From contig DAOQVR010000009.1 of assembly GCA_035341665.1 (NCBI GenBank), forward strand, positions 109,636 through 173,635: a stretch of DNA of 64,000 bases, written 5' to 3'. Every line of letters begins with the position of its first letter. Position 1 is the stretch's first letter. The notes under the pieces were generated by a model, which was not told the DNA's origin, ran no database searches, and worked only from the letters and a program-made list of their open reading frames with translations. Source of the DNA: DAOQVR01 sp035341665 (GTDB lineage Bacteria > Chloroflexota > Anaerolineae > JAAYZQ01). Below, piece by piece: positions 17,966-25,432 of the stretch. The position numbers and the translations under genes are program-made.

Positions 17966-19888
17966 TCACCGCATCACCAGGGGCAAGCGGATCGCAAAGG
18001 CGGAGGCCGTGAACCCGGAGCCGAGCCAGGTCCCGCCGTTGGCCGCGAATCCGGCATCGTACCCGCCGAAGAGGGCCACCCGGTCCCCGCCGAGGGAGAC
18101 CAGGCCATGGTAGTAGCGCGCGGAGGGGGACGCGGCGGGCGCCTGCTCCAGCCACCGGTTGGCGCCGAGGTCGTAGACCCACGTGTCGTCGAGCGGATGG
18201 CTGAAGTCGTACCCGCCGAAGAGCAGGACCTCGTCGCCGCCGAGCGAGGCCATCGCGTGCTCGGTCCGCGCGGAGGGGGCCGTGGGCGGCGCCTTCTGCG
18301 TCCAGGCGTTGTCGCTGAGGTCATAGACCCAGGTCCCGCCCGGGGACTGGGGCCCGCCGAAGAGGAGCACACGGTCTCCGCCGCAGGGGGCCATCGCATG
18401 GCCGGAGCGCGCGGAGGGGGCCTCCGGAGGCGCCTTGTTCGTCCAGGTATTGGCGCTCAGGTCATAGACCCAGGTATCCGCCAGCGTCGAGGTGCCGTCC
18501 CAGCCCCCGAAGAGGAGAACCTGGTCCCCGCCCAGGTAGGCCATCGCGTGCTCGATCCGGGCAGCCGGGTGGGCGGCGGGTGCCTTGTCGGTCCAGCTGC
18601 CGTCGGTGAGGTCAAAGACCCAGGTCTCGCCCAGGATGGCGTCCCCGTTCGCCCCGCCGAAGAGGAGCGCCTTGCCTCCGCCCAGCGAGGACGCGGCGCC
18701 GTACCATCGCTCGGAGGGGGCCACGGCGGGAAAGAGCTCGGTCCAGGTGACGGCGTCCAGGTCGAGCAGCCAGGTCTCGCCGCTGCCGCCTGGGTCAAGC
18801 AGGCCGCCGAAGACGAGAGCCCGGCTGCCGTCGAGCTCGGCCATGGCATGGCCATACCGGGCGACGGGGGTGACGGCGCGCTCGCTCCAGGCGTTGGCGG
18901 CGAGGTCATAGACCCAGGTGTCGCCGACCGTCCATCCATAGCTCATCCCGCCGAAGAGGAGCACCTGGTCTCCCCCCAGCGATGCCATGGCGTGGCTGTA
19001 GCGGGCGGCCGGGCGATCGGCGGCCGGCATCTCCGTCCAGGTGCCGGCGGCGAGATCATAGACCCAGACGTCGTCGAAGGCGTTCATGTCGTCCCCGCCG
19101 ACGAGGAGCGCCTTTCCGGCGGAGAGGGGGGCCATGGCGTGGAGGCGGCGCTTGGCGGGGACGAGGTCCGGCGACATCTCGGTCCAGGCGTTGTCCGAGA
19201 GGTCGTACACCCAGGTATCCTGAAGGCGGCCCGAGAGGTTCTCCCCGCCGAAAAGGAGCACCTTGTCGCCGCCCAGGGAGACGACCGCATGGTACCACCG
19301 GTCGGGCGGGGGCGATGTCGGCGCCATGTTCGTCCAGGTGTCCTCGCCGAGGTCGTAGACCCAGGTGTCGCCGTCGAAGAGGAGCGCCTTGTCATCGCCG
19401 ATGGCGGCCATGGGGCCGCCCCCGGCATCCGGATGCGCGGCGGGGAACCTCTGAGTCCAGGTGTTGTCGCCGAAATCATAGACCCACGTCTCGTCGCTCG
19501 GCTGGTAGGCAGCGTCCTTCCCGCCGAAGAGGAGCACCTGGTCCGAGCCGACCGAGGCCATGCTGTGCGCCCAGCGGGCGGACGGGGCGACGGCCGGTGC
19601 GGGATCGCTCCAGCGCCCCACGGCGAGGTCGAACACCCAGGTGTCGCCGTAGACCGAGCCGTCGGCGTACCCGCCGAAGAGGAGGACGTGGCCGTCACCG
19701 GCGGCAGCCGCGGCGTGGTAGGTCCGCGGCGCGGCGCCGGCGACCACCGCGAAATCGGTCCAGGTCGCGGCACTGAGCGCCGGCCCGAACGCGGGGGAAA
19801 CGGCACCTGCCGGAAAAACAGCGCCCGAAGGCAGCGCGGCGACGAGCACAAGTCCGAGGAGAGAGAGGGTCGCTCGACTCCAGCTCAT
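17966..19888 (-). CDS. Large secreted Kelch-repeat protein
   Basis: The 640-residue protein has a signal peptide (LSLLGLVLVAALPSGAVFP) and about twelve Kelch motifs (DQVLLFGG/DKVLLFGG, followed by TWVYDLSDNAWT), enough for two six-bladed propellers. Repeat-to-repeat identity is high at both DNA and protein level, so it probably grew by blade duplication. It ends in FAIRLPLVMR, like its neighbour. A consensus promoter lies 86 bases upstream of the start. It is predicted to be extracellular; the ligand is unknown. Confidence 0.8.
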   Translation of the reverse strand: MSWSRATLSLLGLVLVAALPSGAVFPAGAVSPAFGPALSAATWTDFAVVAGAAPRTYHAAAAAGDGHVLLFGGYADGSVYGDTWVFDLAVGRWSDPAPAVAPSARWAHSMASVGSDQVLLFGGKDAAYQPSDETWVYDFGDNTWTQRFPAAHPDAGGGPMAAIGDDKALLFDGDTWVYDLGEDTWTNMAPTSPPPDRWYHAVVSLGGDKVLLFGGENLSGRLQDTWVYDLSDNAWTEMSPDLVPAKRRLHAMAPLSAGKALLVGGDDMNAFDDVWVYDLAAGTWTEMPAADRPAARYSHAMASLGGDQVLLFGGMSYGWTVGDTWVYDLAANAWSERAVTPVARYGHAMAELDGSRALVFGGLLDPGGSGETWLLDLDAVTWTELFPAVAPSERWYGAASSLGGGKALLFGGANGDAILGETWVFDLTDGSWTDKAPAAHPAARIEHAMAYLGGDQVLLFGGWDGTSTLADTWVYDLSANTWTNKAPPEAPSARSGHAMAPCGGDRVLLFGGPQSPGGTWVYDLSDNAWTQKAPPTAPSARTEHAMASLGGDEVLLFGGYDFSHPLDDTWVYDLGANRWLEQAPAASPSARYYHGLVSLGGDRVALFGGYDAGFAANGGTWLGSGFTASAFAIRLPLVMR

Positions 19889-19973
19889 CTTCTACCTCCA
19901 GCCGGGAGTGGGCCGGCAATAGCATGGGAGACGCGGCCGAAACCGACGAGACAGCCGTTGAGCTCTGGTGCCA

Positions 19974-20002
19974 ATTGTACCACGGTCCGGGACCCCTGTC
20001 AA
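19974..20002 (-). promoter_or_regulatory. Consensus promoter for the Kelch genes
   Basis: On the minus strand, TTGACA (20002-19997), a 17-base spacer and TACAAT (19979-19974). Confidence 0.7.
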
Positions 20003-20013
20003 CGCGCGGCCCG

Positions 20014-20283
20014 ATTTGACCCACCAACTCGGATGGCCAAGCTCTCCGCCCGAGCCCGTCTCCCGGTGCGCTGCACCTGGCCCCGCAGGGCGGTGCGCAC
20101 GTAGGACTTGTGCCTTCCGCCTTGTGCACTCGTCCCGCACGGGCAAATCTCTCCGCCCGAGCCCTCCTCCCGGTGCGGTGCACCTCTAGGGTGCGCTGCA
20201 CCTGGCCTTACAGGGCGGTGCGCACGTCGCACTTGTGCATTGTGCCTTCCGCCTTGTGCATTCGTCCCGCATGGGCCGAGCTC
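20014..20283. repeat. Cluster of dispersed repeats with GGTGCnnnGCACC palindromes
   Basis: A block beginning TTGACCCACCAACTCGGATG and continuing AAGCTCTCCGCCCGAGCCC occurs here and, diverged, at about 16692-16753. Within the cluster the segment CCGCCCGAGCCC ... GGTGC...GCACC is repeated (20065-20077, 20172-20184, 20190-20202), and TTGTGCCTTCCGCCTTGTGC is repeated at about 20109 and 20249. No protein is likely. A related bipartite copy lies in the CRISPR region at 63229-63259. Confidence 0.65.
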
Positions 20284-20284
20284 T

Positions 20285-20521
20285 CCGCCAATGCCCGCAG
20301 GTATTCCGAAGCGATATCTCGCCCGATGGAAGCTCGTGCTTCACCTCTTCCATTCTTTCGGACGAGAGATAGGCGATCAAAGACCCCAGCTTGTGCTTGG
20401 GAACCGTCTGGATGTGGTCCATGTCTGCTGCGCAGTGCGTGAGCAGTCCATCGCCCGGAGACAGTGAGACTTCGGACGGGATGTCACGGACGGTTGCCGT
20501 AATCGGCGCAACGGTAAGGGC
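20285..20521 (-). pseudogene. C-terminal fragment of a MazF/PemK-type toxin
   Basis: The minus-strand frame reads ALTVAPITATVRDIPSEVSL, then MDHIQTVPKHKLGSLIAYLS and ERMEEVKHEL. This matches the second half of MazF (pattern VAPIT..RDIP.EV, then LDQI.TV.K.RL...I..LS...M.EV). The N-terminal half, including the first strand with the catalytic Arg, is missing. Upstream sequence is a copy of the 27-bp hairpin repeat (about 20532). The last residues also run into repeat DNA. It is a relic, not a functional endoribonuclease, and no antitoxin is adjacent. Confidence 0.7.
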
Positions 20522-20617
20522 AGCACGTCCCCGTAGGGCGGGATTCCATTCCCGCCTCTCCGCCGCTCCCCTAGCAGGACCCGTGCACCCCTGCCGGTCG
20601 GCGCGGGGTCCCCCGCG

Positions 20618-21157
20618 CTAGTCTCTGTGCTCCGTCCCGGGGCCCTCTCTGTCCCCTTCCTCCGCCCAGGTACGCCGCTCTGCGCGTGGCAGCAGCCTCT
20701 GCGCGGCCTCGAAGAGGTCGCGCGCCGTCAGGTCGGGACCCCCACGCAGCACCAGGAAGCCGCTGCCCTGCTCATCCTCCTCCTCCGGGGTGACCGGGGG
20801 ATCGACCACACCGGCGTGCCTGCCCTCGAGGTGGTGGGCCTCGCCGGTGACGGGGTCGTAGACCGTGCAGCTGAGAACCGACCCGCCCCGGGCGACTATC
20901 TGCTCCCGCCGCACGATGAACTCCTCCACGGAGATGGCGAGGATCCCGCCCAGGCCGTGGCAGTCGGGGCACTCGCGGTACCGCTGGCGGCGCACGCCCG
21001 GCAGATAGCCCGACCCGGCACAGCGGGAGCAGGACCGGTAGGCGCCCTTCATGACCTCGAACCACAGCCTCCGGCTCGGGCCAAGGGGAGGCAGGCCGTA
21101 CTTTTTCATGCTCTGGAACATGGTCTCGTTCATGGAAAGGCACATGCCGCTGCACAC
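20618..21157 (-). CDS. Zinc-finger (DnaJ-type CxxCxGxG) protein of unknown role
   Basis: The 179-residue frame contains CSRCAGSGYL and CPDCHGLGG, the paired CxxCxGxG knuckles of DnaJ/RSP-type zinc domains (about residues 43-70). A beta/acidic domain follows that I do not recognise. The start is uncertain: GTG at 21157 opens the frame, but ATGs downstream (MNETM, MKKYG) also fit. In the same frame just upstream of 21157 lies ACPSCGAPYVCSGMC, a further zinc knuckle cut off by a TGA at about 21190. This suggests the original 5' end was lost or that a start was mutated. Confidence 0.5.
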   Translation of the reverse strand: MCSGMCLSMNETMFQSMKKYGLPPLGPSRRLWFEVMKGAYRSCSRCAGSGYLPGVRRQRYRECPDCHGLGGILAISVEEFIVRREQIVARGGSVLSCTVYDPVTGEAHHLEGRHAGVVDPPVTPEEEDEQGSGFLVLRGGPDLTARDLFEAAQRLLPRAERRTWAEEGDREGPGTEHRD

Positions 21158-21380
21158 GTATGGAGCGCCGCACGATGGGCAGGCCTGCTGTCAGGACTGT
21201 GCTGCGCAACGTCCGGTTCTACCTGATCCGTGAGTGCGAGATCTCGAGGCCGCCCGACTTTCACCCGTGGAACTATGCCATCTATCACTGCGGCACCATG
21301 TCGAATGTCTACAGCATGGTGCACTGGGGGGCCAGTTCTCGGCTCGCGAACTGACCAGGACGCCGACAGGGATTCGAACC
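21158..21380. other. Gap with no convincing gene
   Basis: A plus-strand frame of 64 codons (21160-21354, ending VYSMVHWGASSRLAN) is open but overlaps the cut-off zinc knuckle of the previous gene on the other strand, and I do not recognise it. The minus strand at about 21357-21382 reads GGTTCGAATCCCTGTCGGCG, like a tRNA T-arm, but no matching tRNA body exists. Confidence 0.3.
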
Positions 21381-21441
21381 CCCTTGGGGGCATTCTCTAA
21401 AGCCCCACCAAAATCGGTGAGCTTCTCCTGGTGAGCCGGCC
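21381..21441 (-). repeat. 61-bp att-like repeat, copy A
   Basis: This 61-base segment matches 29705-29765 at 57 positions. On the minus strand its core reads TTGGTGGGGCTTTAGAGAA, an imperfect hairpin (GGGGC ... GCCCC). Copy A lies just downstream of cassette 1 and copy B just downstream of cassette 2, in the same orientation. The core also occurs, inverted, right after the serine recombinase stop codon at 49036. It is probably a recombination site or the edge of the mobile cassette. Confidence 0.6.
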
Positions 21442-21452
21442 TGTGGTCTGGT

Positions 21453-21626
21453 TCACCTCTGCGGTTTCACGGCGCGGGCGTCTGGGAAGTGGCGTAGTGC
21501 CTCGGCTGCACTGAGGCGCGCGCTTCCATCCTGCCGGTAACCCGGGGCCCTGATCAATCCCTTGACATTCTTCCTGGCTGCCAGCTTCCTTACATCCGGT
21601 CGTCCAAATAGCCCAAACAGTGCCAT
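21453..21626 (-). pseudogene. N-terminal fragment of a HEAT-repeat protein
   Basis: It starts at an ATG after GGGAGGAG with MALFGLFGRPDVRKLAARKN and continues VKGLIRAPGYRQDGSARLSAAEALRHF in the pattern of the first HEAT unit of the large proteins (MALFGPPNVEKLEAKRDVDG...). It stops after 57 residues at DARAVKPQR. In the full-length paralogues this point is followed by hundreds of residues. It is a truncated third or fourth paralogue at the edge of the cassette. Confidence 0.6.
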
Positions 21627-21640
21627 CGGTCTCCTCCCAG

Positions 21641-22720
21641 TTACTTGCTTCCCCAGGTATTCCCTACCCCGCCTCCAGGACTGGAATTCACCCAGTAGCC
21701 ATGCTCCTTGGCCCATCGTTGCGCCTCAGCCTCTAGGATATCGTTGCCGGAGTTGAGAAAGACCTCTGCCATCCCCTCACCTCCATATTCACGAAAGGCC
21801 GTTGTCAGTGCGCTCAAGGTGTTGGGATCCCCAATCCTGATCAACGGGTGGTATACCCGGAGGGTGGAGGCATCCTGGAGAAATGGTACCAGTATGGATG
21901 GATCGTCCAGACAGATCTGGACGAGAGCCGATACCGCACTCTCCCACATACCGCTTCTCGTGTCCATCATCGCAGCGATGAGGGGCTCGACCGCACTCAA
22001 GTCGCCGATCTGACCCAGCGCCTCAGCGGCATACTGGGAGGGGAAGTCCTGATCCTGGAGCGCGGCGATGAGCGGGTCCACCGCACGTGGGTCGCCCATC
22101 TTGCCCAGTGCAATAGCAGCCCGGGCGTCCGTAGAAGGGGCTTTGAGTGCGGCTAGGAGCGGTTCGAACGCTGGCTCGCCGATCAGGACCAGCGCTTCGG
22201 TGGCAAGTGTGGCGTCAGTACTGCTTGCTCCAAGTAGGGCCATGAGCGGCTCGACCGCCGGCTCGCCCATCTGGCCCAGCGTTCTGGCAGCGGCCCGCCG
22301 GTCCGGATGCCAAGGCCACTCCTTGAGGGCGTCGATGAGCAGCTCGACCCCTGGCTCGCCGAGCTCGACCAGGCCGGCTGCGGCCTCCTCCTCCATATCC
22401 GCCCGAACCGCCCACATGAGCGATTTTACCGCGCGCGAGTCGCCGATTTGACCCAGCGCTTTGGCGGCCTCCAAGCTATCCCGGCCGCCTCTGAGCATGA
22501 AGTCAAGCGGCTCGACTGCCCGCGGATCGCCGATGGCGCCCAAGGCCTGAGCTGCTCTCCGGCGCACCTCTTGTTCTTCATGCTCCAGGGCTTTGATCAA
22601 GCCCTGGACATCCCGTTTCTGCTCCAGCCGCTCAATGTCCGGCGTACAGCCGGCCGTAAAGCCTGCGGCCAGCACCAGCACCAAAAGAAACCACAGCAAT
22701 TGGGGCGTGTTCCGTGTCAT
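21641..22720 (-). CDS. HEAT-repeat lipoprotein
   Basis: The 359-residue protein starts at 22720, after GATAGGAGG. It overlaps the stop of the TsaA-ATPase gene by four bases (ATGA), so it is translationally coupled. A signal peptide with lipobox (GFTAGC) is followed by about eight PBS-lyase-type HEAT repeats (AAQALGAIGDPRAVEPL and similar). Unlike the cytoplasmic HEAT proteins nearby, it lacks the SDC...HxD...FPV tail and ends VGNTWGSK. It is predicted to be outside the membrane and may bind a partner through its solenoid. Its role relative to the radical-SAM genes is unknown. Confidence 0.75.
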   Translation of the reverse strand: MTRNTPQLLWFLLVLVLAAGFTAGCTPDIERLEQKRDVQGLIKALEHEEQEVRRRAAQALGAIGDPRAVEPLDFMLRGGRDSLEAAKALGQIGDSRAVKSLMWAVRADMEEEAAAGLVELGEPGVELLIDALKEWPWHPDRRAAARTLGQMGEPAVEPLMALLGASSTDATLATEALVLIGEPAFEPLLAALKAPSTDARAAIALGKMGDPRAVDPLIAALQDQDFPSQYAAEALGQIGDLSAVEPLIAAMMDTRSGMWESAVSALVQICLDDPSILVPFLQDASTLRVYHPLIRIGDPNTLSALTTAFREYGGEGMAEVFLNSGNDILEAEAQRWAKEHGYWVNSSPGGGVGNTWGSK

Positions 22721-23745
22721 GGTCGTCCTCCTATCGAATATCGAAACTGCGAGAAACCTTGCATGCACACTCTGGCCAGGATCTCGCGCGCCGCCTTCGA
22801 CTTGGCCTCCCAGTCCCGCCTGAGGCTACCTAACCGGTAGTAGCTTGGGTGCCCAGCCCAGGCGTCCTCCAGCCAGCGGTCCAGTTGGATCGCCTCGTCC
22901 GGCTTCTCCGGGCGATGGGCCTGCGGCCAGCGGGTGTACTCGCGCGGCACCCCGTCCGCCGCCGTGACCAGGTGGATCACGGCGGCATAGCGGCGGTAGT
23001 GCTCGGCGCGCGCAAGGCCGGTGAGGGCAAGGAACTCCTCCTCGGGCCAGCCGCGCTGCAGCCAGAAGGCCAGCGGGTCCAGGCTGCCACGGTGGCAGAG
23101 GATGGGCCGCGGGTCGAGCGGGCCGAGGGTACGGTCCAGCGCCTCCTCCAGCCCGATCTGCAGGTGGACCACGGCCCGTTGGAAGAGCTTCTCGGCCGGC
23201 GAGATGTTGACGAAGCGGGCGTACTGGACCGCCTCCGGTAGCGCGACAAAGCTGCCGGCCCACTTCGGGTCGCGGCGCAGATCCTCGATCAGCGCGGACT
23301 TGCCGCCGCCCGGCCCGCCGGTGAGGACGATTACAGCGCGCCGGCCCGCTGTGCGCTCGGCCGGGTGGACCGGCGGCTCGTCCCAGATGGCTTTGTAGGG
23401 CTTCAGGTCGAGGATCGGGGTGCCGTCCACGGCATCCAGCCCGATCACGGTGACCGTCGTCCCCTCCACGGCGAGGACGCGCACCAGCGTGACGCCGATC
23501 GGGTTGGGTCGGGCGGCGATGCGCCGGGTGACGAGTTCGGCGGGCGGCATCGCGCCGGCGGGCTCAACCCGGTGCAGGTGGGTTACGACCCAGATGTGCT
23601 GGCCCACCTCCAGGGCTGCCGCGGGCCGGGCAAAGCGCGGCTCCAGCACCAGGCGCACCGGCGCGCCGCGCATCTCCTCGGGACGGAGCGGCTCGAGCAC
23701 GGGGCTTCCAACGATGCCGATGGGCGTGTAGGTGATGGTGTCCAT
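22717..23745 (-). CDS. TsaA/TrmO-like domain fused to a P-loop ATPase
   Basis: This is a 342-residue fusion. Residues 1-125 form a TsaA/TrmO beta-barrel (ITYTPIGIV at the start, HLHRV, then TRRIAARPNPIG and VIGLDAVDGTPILDLKPY). The family uses SAM to methylate N6-threonylcarbamoyl-adenosine in tRNA-Thr. Residues 135-342 are an AAA_28/kinase-like P-loop domain (GGPGGGKS, residues 143-150, then ALIEDLRRDP). It starts 2 bases after the stop of the HEAT gene and overlaps the HEAT lipoprotein downstream. Whether the TsaA part still acts on tRNA is unclear, because linkage to a radical-SAM/HEAT cassette suggests another role. A truncated second copy lies at 31116-31799. Confidence 0.8.
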   Translation of the reverse strand: MDTITYTPIGIVGSPVLEPLRPEEMRGAPVRLVLEPRFARPAAALEVGQHIWVVTHLHRVEPAGAMPPAELVTRRIAARPNPIGVTLVRVLAVEGTTVTVIGLDAVDGTPILDLKPYKAIWDEPPVHPAERTAGRRAVIVLTGGPGGGKSALIEDLRRDPKWAGSFVALPEAVQYARFVNISPAEKLFQRAVVHLQIGLEEALDRTLGPLDPRPILCHRGSLDPLAFWLQRGWPEEEFLALTGLARAEHYRRYAAVIHLVTAADGVPREYTRWPQAHRPEKPDEAIQLDRWLEDAWAGHPSYYRLGSLRRDWEAKSKAAREILARVCMQGFSQFRYSIGGRP

Positions 23746-23747
23746 CG

Positions 23748-25235
23748 CTACACCGGAAAGCCGACGCCGATGCCCCTGTCTACGTGATGCCCTCCGCTGC
23801 TGCAGTCCGAAGACGCCCCCGCCCACCGATCCTCATGCTGCAGCATGATGATTGGTCGCTTTGCCAGTATCAGTCTTCGATGTGACTCTCCGAGCCGGCC
23901 GGAATGGTAGAGCAACACAAGCGTTCCGGCTGCGATCCTGCGCTTCTCCCAACTTTCGCTCCAAAGCAGGTGAAGAAGTGGTTCCACGGCCGGAGCACCG
24001 ACCCGGGCGAGGGCGGCAGCGACTTTCTCCTTGTCTTCCTGCCCGAGGACCGCGCTCAGCAGCTTCACAGCCGGAGCGCCAATCTGGATGCAGCGCTCCC
24101 ACTCCCCCTTGGCGGCCCAGTAGGCTGCCCCATCCTCCCCCTGATCCGGTTTCCAGCCGATCTCACCTAGAGCCTCTGCCGCGGCCTGGCGCACAACCGG
24201 ACGATTGTCCTTCAGCGCGGCGATGAGCGGCTCCACGGCGCGGGGGTCGCGGATCTCGCCCAGGGCTCGGGCGGCAGCCCGGCGTACACCACTGTCATCG
24301 CCCTTCAGCGCAGCGATGAGCGGCTCCACAAGCGCCTCTACGTCAGGCAGGCCGACCTGAGCCAGCGCCTGGCGGGCGCTCTCGCGCACCTGGCTGTCCC
24401 CATCGCCTAAAGCGCCGATCAGTGCCTGCACGGCGCGGGCGTCGCCGATCTGCCCCAGCGCCAGGGCGGTGCTGTAGCGCACCGAGTCATCGTCGTCCCT
24501 GATCGCAGCGATAAGCGGCTCCACGGCGCGGGCGTCGCCGATCAGCCCCAACGCTGCAGCCGCGCCCTCACGCACGGCGGGAACCTTGTCCTGCAGGGCA
24601 GCGATCAACGGCCCTACGGCTGGGGCGCCGATCTCGACCAGGGACCCAACCACTGCCTGCCACAGGTCGGCGTGCTTTGGGTTGCGCAGCTTGGCAGCCC
24701 AATACGCAGCGCCGAACTCATCCCGACCCGCCTTCCAGCCGAGCACATCCAGTGCCTCGACGGCCAGGCGAGCTACGATGCCAGACTCTTGCTGGCGGGC
24801 TATGACCTGCGCCTCCACGGCTGGAAGGCCGATCTGAGCCAGCGCCTGGCGGGCGCTCTCGCGCACCTGGCTGTCCCCATCGCCCAAAGCGCCGATCAGT
24901 GCCTGCACAGCGCGGGCGTCGCCGATCTGCCCCAGCGCCAGGGCGGTGCTGTAGCGCACCGAGTCATCGTCGTCCCTGATCGCAGCGATAAGCGGCTCCA
25001 CGGCGCGGGCGTCGCCGATCAGCCCCAACGCTGCAGCCGCGCCCTCACGCACGGCGGGAACCTTGTCCTGCAGGGCAGCGATCAACGGCCCTACGGCTGG
25101 GGCGCCGATCTCGACCAGGGACCCAACCACTGCCTGCCACAGGTCGGCGTGCTTTGGATTGCCCAGCATTCTGATTAGGTGCTGGATATCCTGCTTTGCC
25201 TTCATTCTCTTGAGATCTGGACCAAGGAGTGGCAT
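23748..25235 (-). CDS. HEAT-repeat protein 1 with conserved SDC...HxD...FPV tail
   Basis: The 495-residue protein starts at 25235 after TAGGAG and begins MPLLGPDLKRMKAKQDIQHL. It is built of PBS-lyase-type HEAT repeats with two GW...AAYWAA modules. A 324-bp DNA block occurs twice in the gene, 477 bases (159 codons) apart. The C-terminal 60 residues leave the repeat pattern: ILAKRPIIMLQHEDRW, then SSDC and the tail GGHHVDRGIGVGFPV. Closely similar tails end the HEAT proteins at 31802 and 35505. It lies 2 bases before the TsaA-ATPase and about 200 bases after the radical-SAM gene. I infer that the tail is a maturase substrate and the solenoid a carrier or recognition scaffold. Confidence 0.8.
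   Translation of the reverse strand: MPLLGPDLKRMKAKQDIQHLIRMLGNPKHADLWQAVVGSLVEIGAPAVGPLIAALQDKVPAVREGAAAALGLIGDARAVEPLIAAIRDDDDSVRYSTALALGQIGDARAVQALIGALGDGDSQVRESARQALAQIGLPAVEAQVIARQQESGIVARLAVEALDVLGWKAGRDEFGAAYWAAKLRNPKHADLWQAVVGSLVEIGAPAVGPLIAALQDKVPAVREGAAAALGLIGDARAVEPLIAAIRDDDDSVRYSTALALGQIGDARAVQALIGALGDGDSQVRESARQALAQVGLPDVEALVEPLIAALKGDDSGVRRAAARALGEIRDPRAVEPLIAALKDNRPVVRQAAAEALGEIGWKPDQGEDGAAYWAAKGEWERCIQIGAPAVKLLSAVLGQEDKEKVAAALARVGAPAVEPLLHLLWSESWEKRRIAAGTLVLLYHSGRLGESHRRLILAKRPIIMLQHEDRWAGASSDCSSGGHHVDRGIGVGFPV
24357..25157. repeat. Near-identical 324-bp intragenic duplication
   Basis: Segments 24357-24680 and 24834-25157 differ at only a few positions and lie in the same frame 477 bases apart, so whole HEAT repeats were copied recently within the gene. 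Confidence 0.85.
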
Positions 25236-25432
25236 CTCTCTCCTATTTCTCCTCTTACCGCCAGGCCGCATTGGCCTGCGGAACTGCCTCGGGGAAAGCG
25301 TGAAGGCGGCCGGCCTACTCGGGGTCGCGGCGCAGATCCTCTATGAGGGAGGACTTGCCACCGCGAGTTCCAGCCCTCCCATCCCGGCCTCCCGCCACCG
25401 CTCCTCCGAGATCCCCAAGTGTTCCAGCGCGC

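Noticed and set aside
17762..20104. 780-codon plus-strand open frame
   Set aside because: It is a mirror of the Kelch genes; its repeats copy the antisense of Kelch blades.
21160..21354. 64-residue plus-strand protein
   Set aside because: No ribosome site or family is recognised, and it overlaps the cut-off zinc knuckle of the neighbouring gene.
21357..21445. Possible tRNA gene on the minus strand (GGTTCGAATCC T-arm)
   Set aside because: The 5' half does not pair with the putative acceptor 3' half, and no D-arm or 5-bp anticodon stem can be drawn.
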